A stretch of DNA of 64,000 bases from positions 186,001-250,000 of the forward strand of contig JBMNVR010000001.1 of the NCBI GenBank assembly GCA_050946935.1, in the 5' to 3' direction. Positions 1-7,847 of the stretch are shown here, piece after piece. A model generated the notes under the pieces. That model ran no database searches, was not told the origin of the DNA, and saw nothing but the letters and a program-made list of their open reading frames with translations. The position numbers were made by a program, and so were the translations under genes. This DNA comes from UQRS01 sp050946935. GTDB taxonomy: Bacteria; Bacillota; Clostridia; Oscillospirales; Acutalibacteraceae. The first letter of the stretch is position 1, and each line of letters begins with the position of its first letter.

Positions 1-1016
1 ACCGACGGGCCGGCAACTGAGGTAACCGTATTGACCCGGCTGACAACCGAAGCCTCTCCCTCAGGCGAGACGATGGCCACCAGATTTTCAAAATCCTGGC
101 ACAGATAGCCGTCCTCGGTTTCGTACGGATTGGAAACCGGCAAGCCGGAAACCGAAAACCGATCGGGGTTCGCGGTGTCCAGATTTTTCCAGGTCGAGGC
201 CCAGGCGGTCAGCAGTTCGTCGGCGATGATATACGCCTCTTCCCCTTTGGCCACAACATAGGAGATGCCGTACGCTTTGTCCAGGCCGCGGTTGGCCTGG
301 GCCGAGGCGCCGGTGCTGTCCGGGCCGAAATATTCCTGATACGCGTATCCGTCGTAATATTCGCAGGCGCTGACCGCGTAGCCCAGGTTGGCACCCATAT
401 ATGCACAGGTGGCAAACAACTTCTGCATGGTCGCCTTGGTCGCCGAGTCCAGCGCGCCGGCACCCGGCGTGCTGCCCGTGCGGCGCACTTCAGTTCCGTC
501 AGGATCACGGGTAAACGCGCCGGCGGCCGTCTGCTGATACAGCTTGGCCACGCCGGTGGTCGGATCGGTCCATGTGAACTGATTGTTATATAAGGCGATT
601 ACACCACCCATTTTTACAGCAAAATAATCCCGTGCCGTAAATGCAATTCCGGGAAAAGGACAAACAATCGCCGCCCATTTGCGCCCTTCGTGCCCCCAGG
701 GGTTGCCAACATTGTTGCTGTCGGCGCCGCTGAATTGGGCGTTGACTATGTCGCCATAATTGGAGAAGCTCTCCATCTCACCGAGGTTGTAGCCGTCGGC
801 GAGCTGTGCGGCATACTCATCCTTAATTGCCTGAACCGTGGCGTTCTTCTCCTCGGTCGTAGCGGCCGCAACCCACGCGGGAGAAGTCCCGGAGGTCGCA
901 TTAAAATCCGCCCATGTGAACGTGTCCAGCGCAATAGCCGCGGCACTTATCACGCTGCTGAAAACCAGCGCCGCCGTAAGCAAAAGCCCCATGGCACCCC
1001 TTGCAAATTTCCTCAT
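1..1016 (-). CDS. Secreted protein of unknown function, N-terminal 338 residues (runs off left edge)
   Basis: The reading frame is open from an ATG at 1016 to the window edge, so the C-terminus is missing. The start is supported by an AAAGGG ribosome site about 12 bases upstream. Residues 1-28 form a signal peptide: MRKFARG, then a hydrophobic stretch ending in an Ala-rich SAAAIA cleavage region. The mature part is rich in Gly, Ala, Thr, Tyr and Trp and contains two similar segments, FTWADFN (about 33-39) and FTWTDPTTG (about 168-176), and an acidic tail. I do not recognise a catalytic motif. The NPWGHEGRKWAAIVCPF and KMGGVIALYNNQF pieces recall LGFP-type cell-surface repeats, but that is weak. 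It has its own promoter (1110-1137) and reads away from the mobile element. Probably exported and envelope- or polymer-associated. Confidence 0.75.
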   Translation of the reverse strand, partial: MRKFARGAMGLLLTAALVFSSVISAAAIALDTFTWADFNATSGTSPAWVAAATTEEKNATVQAIKDEYAAQLADGYNLGEMESFSNYGDIVNAQFSGADSNNVGNPWGHEGRKWAAIVCPFPGIAFTARDYFAVKMGGVIALYNNQFTWTDPTTGVAKLYQQTAAGAFTRDPDGTEVRRTGSTPGAGALDSATKATMQKLFATCAYMGANLGYAVSACEYYDGYAYQEYFGPDSTGASAQANRGLDKAYGISYVVAKGEEAYIIADELLTAWASTWKNLDTANPDRFSVSGLPVSNPYETEDGYLCQDFENLVAIVSPEGEASVVSRVNTVTSVAGPS

Positions 1017-1109
1017 TTTTAAAACCATCCCTTTCACCCATGATCCTCTGAAGTTTCTGTTGCGGCAACGCAGTATGCAAAGAGCCCCTGCCGCAATATG
1101 TACAATGCA

Positions 1110-1137
1110 ATTATAACAAAAAACCGATGGTAGTCAA
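1110..1137 (-). promoter_or_regulatory. Sigma-A type promoter of the secreted-protein gene
   Basis: Read on the minus strand there is TTGACT, a 16-base spacer and a perfect TATAAT. The -10 box lies about 94 bases upstream of the ATG at 1016. The leader between them contains a short GTTGC/GCAAC hairpin. The rest of the 1138-1316 stretch holds no gene that I can support. Confidence 0.7.
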
Positions 1138-1316
1138 CCAAAAATCCGGCGAAAAAGCAAAAAATCCAAAAAATATGCGCCAGATCGCTCTTCAAAACAG
1201 CCATATCGCGTACAGCGGATATTTTTTTGCCGGCGCGACCCTCCCAAATGTCGTGTAAGGCGGCGAGAGGACGGCATTTTTAATCGTGTTTTTATTGCGG
1301 TATCGCAAAACAAATA

Positions 1317-1353
1317 AAAAACGGATGAACCCAAATGCGAGAGCCACATAAGG
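1317..1353. repeat. attL of the element (left end)
   Basis: Bases 1317-1331 (AAAAACGGATGAACC) are the exact reverse complement of 19976-19990, and 1336-1353 (TGCGAGAGCCACATAAGG) the exact reverse complement of 19954-19971; only the central bases differ. The host half-site is the outer 15 bases, the element half-site the inner 18, and CAAA (1332-1335) is common to both junctions in direct orientation. This is what a serine recombinase leaves when both attB and attP are near-palindromic. Confidence 0.82.
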
Positions 1354-1412
1354 ATGTTTCTTATGTAAGGTACGGTGTAACCTCAGAATTGGGGTTGCAC
1401 CGTTTCCTTTTG

Positions 1413-3116
1413 TTATGCTACGAACTTGAAGTTTTGCGGGTTTTGCTTGATTTCCTCCATCATAGCGAGGATTTCCTTTTCCGTAGGAATATCAATCATA
1501 CCAACCGCCGTGAAATAAATATCCACCTTGACTTTGATATGGCCGCTGGAACGATCACTGTTGTGAACCTCGATACGCTGAATGAGAGAATTTACGATTG
1601 TTGGCGTAAGTTCTTGAATATCGGTAGTTTCACGAAGTGTTTTCAGAATCAGGCGCATATCAACCGTTTTCTGTTTCGCTGTTTCTAAGGATTTTCTGCT
1701 TGTCTCAACGGTTTCTATCAAAGCCTTTTGCTCACTCTCATAATTTTGCATCATACGCTGATAGCGTTCCGTTGACAGGCGACCGAGTGCTTCATCCTCA
1801 TAAATTTTTGAGATCAGTCGGTCAAGCTCTTTGATGCGCTTTTCGCCGTTCTCTACCATAGAGGATAACCGCTTGAATTCCGTCTGCTGCATTGCGCTGT
1901 TTTTCTTTGCCGCAAGGTAGAGAAATATTGATTCGTGACACCGTACAAAGTCCACCAGATCGCTGATAGCTTCCAGCACGATTTTTTCAAGCATTATATT
2001 TCGAATATAGTGTATGGTGCATTCGCCTCTGCCGTCCTTGTAATTTGCACAGCGGAAGAATTCCTGATTTTGTTTTAAGCTTTTTGCGGCACAAAAATGC
2101 AGTTTCGAGCCGCAGTCGGCACAGAATACAAGGCCGGAAAATAAGCTTTGTCTGCCTGTCGCTGTCGGTCGGCGACGATTTTCTCTTAGTTCCTGTACGC
2201 GCAACCATTTTTCTTCACTGATGATGGCTTCCTGTGTGTTAGGGATAATTTGCCACTCTTCCTCCGGAAGATACACTGCTTTGTGCACCTTGTAGCTGAC
2301 CGTGGTTCGTTTGAAATTGACGGTGCATCCTGTGTACTGACGATTTTCAAGAATATGAACGACTGTTTTCTGATCCCATTTATACGGGTCGGCTGGGATT
2401 TTACATCTCGTTTTCTGACCGAGAGAAGCATAATATGCTGTCGGCAGAAGCACCTTTTCCTGTTCCAACTGCTTTGCGATCTGAAGCGGTCCACGGCCGG
2501 CAAGACACAAATCGTAGATTTTCCGTACAACTGCGGCAGCAGGTTCATCAATCAGCCACTCATTGTCCTTGTTATCCGGATTCTTCTTATAACCGAAAGC
2601 AGCAGCCGTACTGATTCGTTTTCCGTGCTCTGCTTTGTTTTTCCAGACTTGACGGATCTTTTTGGAGGTCTGCGCTGCATACCATTCATTGAAAATATTG
2701 TGGAACGGCATCATTTCCATTCCGGCACCCGTCTTGCTGTTGACATTTTCTTGAATGGAAATAAAGGTAACATCGAGTGAAGGATATACCACTTGTGTAA
2801 GTCTGCCCATTTCAATTTGCTCACGTCCGAAACGGGATAGGTCTTTTACAATGATTGTGCTGACCTTGCCCGTTTCAACCAGTTGTTCCATCTCCATAAA
2901 TCCGGGACGGCAAAACGTTGTCCCAGATATACCGTCATCTACAAAAATCTGCGTATTTGTGTAACCGTTCTTCTTCGCATATTCCGTGAGAATCTGCTTT
3001 TGATTAGTAATACTGTTGGATTCTTTATCACCCTTATCATCATCAACGGACAGACGGCAATAAAGTGCCGTAATTTTTTCTTCTGTTTGCCCTTTGATAT
3101 TGTTTGCTGTTGTCAT
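1413..3116 (-). CDS. Large serine recombinase (TnpX/TndX family integrase)
   Basis: A 567-residue site-specific recombinase expected to excise and integrate the element through a phosphoserine link. The N-terminal resolvase domain (about 15-160) has the nucleophile in YCRLS (Ser23) and the KDLSRFGR motif of the catalytic core. A recombinase domain follows (about 165-290), then a zinc ribbon (CADCGSKLHFC plus a later Cys pair near 355) and a coiled-coil region (about 390-460) typical of large serine integrases, ending in the tail often annotated DUF4368. Length is normal for the family and nothing is truncated. The start at 3116 has an AAAGGAG site nine bases upstream. It is the leftmost gene, about 60 bases from attL, and reads outward. 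A hairpin lies just upstream (3139-3179). Confidence 0.95.
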   Translation of the reverse strand: MTTANNIKGQTEEKITALYCRLSVDDDKGDKESNSITNQKQILTEYAKKNGYTNTQIFVDDGISGTTFCRPGFMEMEQLVETGKVSTIIVKDLSRFGREQIEMGRLTQVVYPSLDVTFISIQENVNSKTGAGMEMMPFHNIFNEWYAAQTSKKIRQVWKNKAEHGKRISTAAAFGYKKNPDNKDNEWLIDEPAAAVVRKIYDLCLAGRGPLQIAKQLEQEKVLLPTAYYASLGQKTRCKIPADPYKWDQKTVVHILENRQYTGCTVNFKRTTVSYKVHKAVYLPEEEWQIIPNTQEAIISEEKWLRVQELRENRRRPTATGRQSLFSGLVFCADCGSKLHFCAAKSLKQNQEFFRCANYKDGRGECTIHYIRNIMLEKIVLEAISDLVDFVRCHESIFLYLAAKKNSAMQQTEFKRLSSMVENGEKRIKELDRLISKIYEDEALGRLSTERYQRMMQNYESEQKALIETVETSRKSLETAKQKTVDMRLILKTLRETTDIQELTPTIVNSLIQRIEVHNSDRSSGHIKVKVDIYFTAVGMIDIPTEKEILAMMEEIKQNPQNFKFVA

Positions 3117-3138
3117 AACTCTTTTCTCCTTTCAGACA

Positions 3139-3179
3139 ACCGGGCATAGCAAAGGCATATATACTTTACTATACCCGGT
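3139..3179 (-). promoter_or_regulatory. Hairpin in the leader of the recombinase gene
   Basis: Arms 3139-3154 and 3164-3179 are complementary over 16 positions; on the minus-strand RNA every position pairs (two as G-U), whereas on the plus strand those two would be C-A mismatches. The 9-base loop is AT-rich. The hairpin sits between tnpW and the recombinase ribosome site. A weak U-rich tract follows on the minus strand and a stronger one on the plus strand, so it may limit read-through into the recombinase. Function is inferred only. Confidence 0.45.
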
Positions 3180-3203
3180 TTGTTTTTACCATTGTGCGAA
3201 CTA

Positions 3204-3392
3204 TCAAATAAGATGATTTGATAGAATCAAATCCCTGAATTGCTGCAATACGCTTTGCTTGCCATCGGCATTGAAGTGTGTGGTAACCTCGTAGGTTGTA
3301 CTACCGATTTTCATTGTGAACTGATTGTCGGGCGTTTCAAGCGACTGTGCGAAATCCGGCTTTTCCTGCTTAACGACTTCAATATTATTCAT
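3204..3392 (-). CDS. tnpW: TnpW family transposon-encoded protein
   Basis: A 62-residue protein matching the small TnpW family found beside TnpX-type recombinases. The diagnostic core is the segment around TMKIGSTTYEVTTHF (about residues 27-41), followed by a short helix ending in LRDLIL-like residues. The ATG at 3392 is chosen because GGAGG lies nine bases upstream; a longer in-frame extension overlaps the ParB gene and has no ribosome site. It lies between the ParB-like gene and the recombinase in the same direction, 16 bases after the ParB-like gene. Its biochemical role is unknown; family members are not needed for excision in the classical transposons. Confidence 0.85.
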   Translation of the reverse strand: MNNIEVVKQEKPDFAQSLETPDNQFTMKIGSTTYEVTTHFNADGKQSVLQQFRDLILSNHLI

Positions 3393-3408
3393 AAATCCAT
3401 TTCCTCCT

Positions 3409-4254
3409 TCATCTCGCACCGCCGTCACGGTTTCGGTGACGGCGGCGATAATCGGCTTCAATAATTTGCAGAATTGCCTTTTCCATATCCTGTGTGGTAT
3501 AACTTTTCGGGAAGAAACGACGAAGCGTATCTGCCTTGAAGCTGACTTTTTCTTTCTGATTGGCTTTCTCCTCACTCATAATGCTGTAGATGCTGTCTTC
3601 TGTCAGTGTTTCTTCCCGGTACATATTCTTCATGCGGACAGCCTGAGCGTAGGACGGAGTGCAGTCCTCCTGCGCCATAGCGTCCAGAACGGAATGCTGA
3701 AAATCGGTGTCAAGATAGGAAAGTTCCACGCTTACGGAGAAAGCCATTTTGCCTTCGTCCATATATTCCAGCAGTTCTGGAATAAGATAGGTCAGGCGGA
3801 TATATCGCTGAATTTGTCTGCCGCTTTCTGTGTCGGAAATGTCGTCACGAGACTTGTGGCCAACTTGTCCACAAGTAACACCTTGATGATTCAGCGCATC
3901 CATTTTCAGCTTATACGCAAAGGCTTTCTCACTGGGCAGAATATGCTCCCGGTGCAGATTGCTGTCCACCACAGCTATGGCGGCAGCATCACGGTCGAGA
4001 GCATAAATCAAGGCAGGGACTTTCTCAATCCCTGCCTTTTCTGCTGCGTGTAATCTCCGATGCCCGGAAATCACTTCATATTCATCTGTGTTTTCTATCG
4101 GTCTGACAACAAGCGGACTGAGAATGCCTTGCTCTTGAATGCTCTCAATCAGGCTGTTCATTTCCTCGTTGTCCTGTACCTTGTAAGGATGTCCCTCAAA
4201 GGGACGAAGTTTGTTCACCGGAATCATTACCGGTATTCTGTTTGTTTCTTTCAT
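3409..4254 (-). CDS. ParB/Spo0J-like N-terminal domain protein
   Basis: A 281-residue protein with a clear ParB-type nuclease/CTPase fold at residues 8-100. Visible motifs are PVNKLRPFEGHPYKV, the IQEQGILSPLVVRP strand-helix, and the signature EVISGHRRLHAAEKAG. A central helix-turn-helix region follows (HREHILPSEKAFAYKLK), as in ParB/Noc proteins. It overlaps the relaxase stop by four bases (ATGA), so the two are translationally coupled. In TnpX-type elements such proteins travel with relaxases and may help partition or replicate the circular form. No parA partner is present; ParM/ParR elsewhere in the element may supply segregation. Confidence 0.88.
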   Translation of the reverse strand: MKETNRIPVMIPVNKLRPFEGHPYKVQDNEEMNSLIESIQEQGILSPLVVRPIENTDEYEVISGHRRLHAAEKAGIEKVPALIYALDRDAAAIAVVDSNLHREHILPSEKAFAYKLKMDALNHQGVTCGQVGHKSRDDISDTESGRQIQRYIRLTYLIPELLEYMDEGKMAFSVSVELSYLDTDFQHSVLDAMAQEDCTPSYAQAVRMKNMYREETLTEDSIYSIMSEEKANQKEKVSFKADTLRRFFPKSYTTQDMEKAILQIIEADYRRRHRNRDGGAR

Positions 4255-5636
4255 CGTGTATACGACCTTTCCTTATTTTTATTTAGCGCCGTCATTTCCA
4301 GACGGTGTTCGGTTTGCAAAAGCTCATACAGGTGCGGAGATTTTTCAAGAATCCGCTTTGCCTGACTGAGCTTTTTGCGCAGTGGGGTAATTTGTTTAGT
4401 TGTTTCTTTTCGGCGGGTTTTGAGTTCTGCTGTTTCCTCCGGCGTTTTTGCCCGGCGAATCTTGTTGCTGATTTTCTGACGGTTGGATTCAAGAGAAGCG
4501 ATTTCCGTCTGTGTGTTTGAAATGGATGCTTCAAGCTGCGGAATGGTGTGAATGTCATTGCTCCTGAGGAATCCATGGTCAGCCACATAACGCTGGACAT
4601 CCTTTACCGCAAAGCGAAGCTCCGGCGAAAGAAGCATGGCGTCGGTAAACTCGGCTATAAAATCAATCAGCAAAAGGACAATCAAAAACATCGTGTCCAC
4701 CAAAACGGTTGCTGTATCATAGCTGTGTTCAGCCTCAAATTCCAACTGCTTCATAACGCTTTCCAACGGAAACTGCTTCGGCTTGTATGGGCGGTGCTCA
4801 CTTTGCAGACGGAAGAAATAGAAATCTACTTCCTGCTTCTCAAAACGAGCCAGCAGTGCTTCTGGCGTGTAGCCCAGACTGTCAAGGCGAATGGGGCGCT
4901 TCCAGCAGGGTGCTTTCAAGGAGAGATGCTCATAATACTCGCCGCTGCGTTCAATCTGATAGCCCATACCTTTTAATCGGGGAATGAGATCGGCGTATTT
5001 ATGGGAGTATTTCAGACATTCCTCAATATCTGCTTTCAGCATATCCCGGTGCGTCTGCTTGCCGGATTTATGAATCCAGTAAGCACCTTTCTCGCCGCCG
5101 TAAAAGTTTGAGTGTTCCAATACGGACTTTCCACGCTCACGGCATATCTCATCGGATATTTCTCGTAAGCGATGGTGGTCTGAAATGTGATTTTCAAACT
5201 TTCGCCCAGTGCGGAAGGACACCGAGTTTACCACCATATGATTATGAATGTTATCCGTGTTAAGGTGGGTAGTTACCACGATTTCATAATCATAACCCCA
5301 CATAGTCCTTGCGGTTTCCAAACCAATCTGATGAGCTTCCTCCGGCGCAACTTCTCCTGTGCGAAAGCTCTGAAAGCCGTGATAGGCGACATTGCCGCCG
5401 GACTTGCCGTAACGCTGTTTAGTGGCAGTCATCTGCTCATAGGCTTTTTCGGTAATGCAGTTGATGCCGGTGACATACATTTTTCTGTCGGTTTTGTCAT
5501 CGTTCTCGGCGTATTCCAAAGCAGCGGCGAGATCGTCATCAAGATATTTGCGCTCAGTGGTTTTATCCGGGTTGTCGGCATAGTCGATTACTTCTTTCAG
5601 TCGGCTCTTTACAGGCCAGAATCCTGTGACAGCCAT
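4251..5636 (-). CDS. MobP-family relaxase (MobA/MobL-like mobilization protein)
   Basis: A 461-residue relaxase that would nick oriT and carry the strand to a recipient. The HUH metal site is visible at residues 124-133 (H124, D128, H131, H133 in THLNTDNIHNHMVV). Upstream motifs typical of the MOBP group are the start MAVTGFW, GGNVAYHGFQSF and the EAHQIGLE helix. After about residue 330 the protein becomes a charged helical tail (about 350-450) rather than a primase or helicase. Its start overlaps mobC by 28 bases and its stop overlaps the ParB-like gene by four. The ribosome site is very close to the ATG, consistent with coupling to mobC. Confidence 0.93.
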   Translation of the reverse strand: MAVTGFWPVKSRLKEVIDYADNPDKTTERKYLDDDLAAALEYAENDDKTDRKMYVTGINCITEKAYEQMTATKQRYGKSGGNVAYHGFQSFRTGEVAPEEAHQIGLETARTMWGYDYEIVVTTHLNTDNIHNHMVVNSVSFRTGRKFENHISDHHRLREISDEICRERGKSVLEHSNFYGGEKGAYWIHKSGKQTHRDMLKADIEECLKYSHKYADLIPRLKGMGYQIERSGEYYEHLSLKAPCWKRPIRLDSLGYTPEALLARFEKQEVDFYFFRLQSEHRPYKPKQFPLESVMKQLEFEAEHSYDTATVLVDTMFLIVLLLIDFIAEFTDAMLLSPELRFAVKDVQRYVADHGFLRSNDIHTIPQLEASISNTQTEIASLESNRQKISNKIRRAKTPEETAELKTRRKETTKQITPLRKKLSQAKRILEKSPHLYELLQTEHRLEMTALNKNKERSYTR

Positions 5637-5974
5637 TCCTCCATTTCCTCCGTTTCTTTGCGTATTTCTTCCGCCGTTTTCTTGTACGGCAAAAGCAACG
5701 TGGAGTGGATATACTCCACCAGCTCTACAAGCCGTGCCTCTGTTTCCGGGGTAACGGTTGATTTTAATTCATTTGTCACATCGCACAGCTTGCTGTAGAA
5801 ACGATAAAAGGCATCGGGAAGAACCGCTTTCGGTTCATATCCCAATGCCCTTTGCACCATATATTCGCTGACGGGTAAATTGCATTTGTCAGCAAGCTGT
5901 TTGATTTTCTTCTTTTTGCCGGGTTCTGTCCGAAGCTCTATTCGGGCAAGCTTTTCTTTTGGGTTTCTGTTCAT
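5609..5974 (-). CDS. mobC: MobC-like relaxosome accessory protein
   Basis: A 121-residue basic protein with the layout of Firmicutes MobC: a charged N-terminus, then a helix-rich segment (KKIKQLADKCNLPVSEYMVQRALGYEP, described here by residues 22-48) that resembles a ribbon-helix-helix or winged DNA-binding unit, and a C-terminal helical half. MobC proteins bind oriT and help the relaxase melt and nick DNA. It is first in the mobC-relaxase-ParB-tnpW run. The start at 5974 follows GGAGG by six bases. The 88 bases upstream are the natural place for oriT. Confidence 0.85.
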   Translation of the reverse strand: MNRNPKEKLARIELRTEPGKKKKIKQLADKCNLPVSEYMVQRALGYEPKAVLPDAFYRFYSKLCDVTNELKSTVTPETEARLVELVEYIHSTLLLPYKKTAEEIRKETEEMEEWLSQDSGL

Positions 5975-6062
5975 CGGGTACCTCCTTTTTCGATTTTTGG
6001 GCGCAAAAAAGCCGACGAGATATTCTCATCGACTTCATTTACATATTGAATTGTTTTATTTG
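5975..6062. other. Possible oriT region upstream of mobC
   Basis: In elements of this kind oriT usually lies directly upstream of mobC and the relaxase. This 88-base gap contains the hairpin at 6008-6035 and an A-rich tract, but that hairpin has the features of a terminator for the upstream gene. I see no nick-site consensus that I can name, so this is a positional guess. Confidence 0.25.
6008..6035 (-). terminator. Intrinsic terminator after the AbiEii-like gene
   Basis: Minus-strand stem CGATGAGA/TCTCGTCG with a three-base loop, extended by an outer AAG/CTT pair across one mismatch, followed by six T residues. It lies about 30 bases past the stop at 6063. Confidence 0.7.
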
Positions 6063-6803
6063 TTATCGCTCATAATCTCTGCGATTCTCTTTAGGTAACA
6101 CTGCTTTAATATACGATTTAACAGCACAGTACACCTCATCAAAAGGCGGCTTGGTTACATCGCCCGCAAAACGGAATTTTTCATAGGAGTGCCTTAAATC
6201 TTCAGTGCTGTGAAGAAATCCGTTAAAGTTTTCTAAGCTTCTGCCGCTATTGTTCAGGGTGTGCATAACATCGGCTTTGTCAAAGTCAAACACCTTAGAA
6301 ATATAATACAAGTCAACGACATCTTTCACTCTGCGGAACACCTTGTCGGTAGAAACTGCCGAAACTTTGTCTGCTATCATCTGCAACGGGGATACACCAC
6401 GAAACCGTAATCCATCAACCTCATAAATCTTTGTCGGGGTAACAGGACGGTTCACATCGATATCCATAGAAAATAGTATTTCGTCTGTATCCTTGTCAGA
6501 CAATTCAAACCCGGCAGAGCGACCTTTTCCGTGCATTCTGTAAATGCTCACCTTTAATTCAATACCATTCTTTTTGAGGGCATTTTGCAAAGAGATCATT
6601 ATCTGTTCGTCCGACGGCGCTGTGTCAGAGTTCCAATTTGCGTCAATATCGACGGTGTGGCGTGTGTCCTCCGTATAATCGGCTTCCATCAGACAGGCTT
6701 TCAGTACCATAGACCCCTTAAAGCTAACGGGAATACCGCTGTCATAAATGGCTCTCATAACTTCATACATCAGTTTTTCTTCTGCTGTAATGTTCATATA
6801 CAT
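6063..6803 (-). CDS. AbiEii/AbiGii-type nucleotidyltransferase toxin
   Basis: A 246-residue protein with the AbiEii nucleotidyltransferase signature: G30-S31 in SFKGSMVLKAC and the metal-binding D52-x-D54 in HTVDIDANW, followed by KVSAVSTDKVFRRVKDVVDLYY, the conserved helix of this family. AbiEii-type enzymes act as toxins, in known relatives by adding nucleotides to tRNA, and can abort phage infection. The gene starts nine bases after the upstream HTH gene, which is probably the antitoxin/repressor. An alternative ATG at 6797 has a better ribosome-site spacing. Family assignment is firm; the target is inferred from relatives. Confidence 0.85.
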   Translation of the reverse strand: MYMNITAEEKLMYEVMRAIYDSGIPVSFKGSMVLKACLMEADYTEDTRHTVDIDANWNSDTAPSDEQIMISLQNALKKNGIELKVSIYRMHGKGRSAGFELSDKDTDEILFSMDIDVNRPVTPTKIYEVDGLRFRGVSPLQMIADKVSAVSTDKVFRRVKDVVDLYYISKVFDFDKADVMHTLNNSGRSLENFNGFLHSTEDLRHSYEKFRFAGDVTKPPFDEVYCAVKSYIKAVLPKENRRDYER

Positions 6804-6811
6804 TTCACTCC

Positions 6812-7462
6812 TTAATTCTCATAATATTCGATTGCTTCTCTTGCCAGCTTTTCAAATCTGTTCTGATATTCGGGAACTACAGAGATTCCGTCAAAACTCT
6901 CGCCGTTTCGATAATAATATCGGCTCAGTGCTTCCGTAATACCTTGCAAATCCAAAATAGCTTCATTTGCAATGGCATCGGCCAGCGTTCTATTAAAATC
7001 AGTAAAGCGTAAGCCGTTCTTTTCCTTTATGCTGTAAGGACTCACCTGATTGCCAAGTACAACCACGCCATTAAAGCGGGAAGCAGAATCATCACTGTAA
7101 ACCCATATAATATATTCGTCGCTTCGTCCTCCGAAATTCCCCTGACACATCAGAGCTTCATCCAACGCAAATACAACGGATTCGCCGATGCAGTCACGAA
7201 CTGCCTTTAACCAAGCGATTGCTCCGACATAATCACTTCTCTTTGGGAGGTTATGCTTTGCCGCATTATACTTTGGCAGGGCAACCGTCTTTCTGTTCAC
7301 AAGGTCTGCTTGCGTACGGACTTCCAACAGATTCATAATATATTCCGGCGGCTTGCGTATTCCTGTTTCCCAATTCTGAACTGTACGAAACGGAATATTA
7401 TATCTCATAGCAAATTCGCTTTGCGTATCGCCCAAGCGAGTTCTCATTTCACGAATATTCAT
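6812..7462 (-). CDS. HTH (XRE-like) antitoxin/regulator paired with the AbiEii-like gene
   Basis: A 216-residue protein starting with a helix-turn-helix (residues 1-45: MRTRLGDTQSEFAMRYNIP, then FRTVQNWETGIRKPP). The rest (about 60-216) is a separate domain of unknown fold containing a conserved-looking ALMCQGNFGGRSDEYIIWVYSD segment and DFNRTLADAIANEAI. The ATG at 7462 is preferred over a GTG at 7489 because GAGGTGAT lies just upstream and the extra residues would be encoded by the promoter and ribosome site. The eight-base gap to the toxin gene and shared direction indicate a two-gene toxin-antitoxin operon that represses itself. Confidence 0.78.
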   Translation of the reverse strand: MNIREMRTRLGDTQSEFAMRYNIPFRTVQNWETGIRKPPEYIMNLLEVRTQADLVNRKTVALPKYNAAKHNLPKRSDYVGAIAWLKAVRDCIGESVVFALDEALMCQGNFGGRSDEYIIWVYSDDSASRFNGVVVLGNQVSPYSIKEKNGLRFTDFNRTLADAIANEAILDLQGITEALSRYYYRNGESFDGISVVPEYQNRFEKLAREAIEYYEN

Positions 7463-7489
7463 TTTTATCACCTCACTTGTATAATACAC

Positions 7490-7557
7490 CCATTGAGTGC
7501 ATTTGTCAATAGTATATGCATAACTTCAAAATTAATTCAGAATTGCTTTGCAGGGTA
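7490..7557. other. Leader before the hairpin cluster
   Basis: AT-rich stretch upstream of the antitoxin gene on the minus strand and of the hairpin cluster on the plus strand. A TATTAT-like -10 box for the antitoxin gene lies at about 7480-7486 read on the minus strand. No convincing plus-strand promoter was found. Confidence 0.3.
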
Positions 7558-7689
7558 TTAGGGACGGCAGTCCCTAAAGAACAAAGCGGCGAATCCGCCG
7601 CTTTTGAAGCGGAACTTGCCGTACAAGTTCCCTGCTTGCTACAGTATGAGACAGCGGCAAGGTGCCGCCGCCATACTGATCTTTGTTCT
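7558..7689 (+). ncRNA. Cluster of perfect hairpins, candidate structured RNA
   Basis: Five inverted repeats are packed into 132 bases: 7558-7565/7570-7577 (TTAGGGAC, loop GGCA), 7583-7591/7596-7604 (AAAGCGGCG, loop AATC), 7611-7618/7624-7631 (GGAACTTG, five-base loop, extended by AAGC/GCTT), 7642-7648/7672-7678 (CAGTATG) enclosing 7654-7659/7663-7668 (GCGGCA), and an outer pair 7578-7586/7681-7689 (AGAACAAAG/CTTTGTTCT). The outer stem and the second hairpin compete for AAAG, which could allow two folds. The plus strand ends in a T-rich tract (7691-7696). No open frame crosses it convincingly. The strand is a guess from the T tract; it could instead be a DNA-level structure such as an origin. 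Confidence 0.5.
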
Positions 7690-7740
7690 GTTTTTTCTAT
7701 CTTTCCGTCGCCGTAATGCTCCTTTCTCCCGTTTCCGGGC

Positions 7741-7773
7741 ATAAAAATAACTCCTTGCCCAATCGGACAGGAG
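7741..7773 (-). terminator. Intrinsic terminator after parR
   Basis: Minus-strand stem CTCCT(GTCC)...(GGGCA)AGGAG around a GATT loop with one mismatch, followed by TTATTTTTAT. Lies about 75 bases beyond the stop of the ParR-like gene. The 7774-7847 remainder shows no gene. Confidence 0.55.
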
Positions 7774-7847
7774 CTTTTGTGTTGAGCCATAATGGCACAA
7801 GTTATTATGTGAAAATGCTGTTTGAGCCAAAAACACGCTGCTTTGGC

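Noticed and set aside
1370..1406. Terminator of the recombinase gene (ACGGTG.AACC/GG.TT.CACCGT hairpin)
   Set aside because: The stem is interrupted and no T tract follows on the recombinase strand; it may still be a weak structure, so it is not listed.
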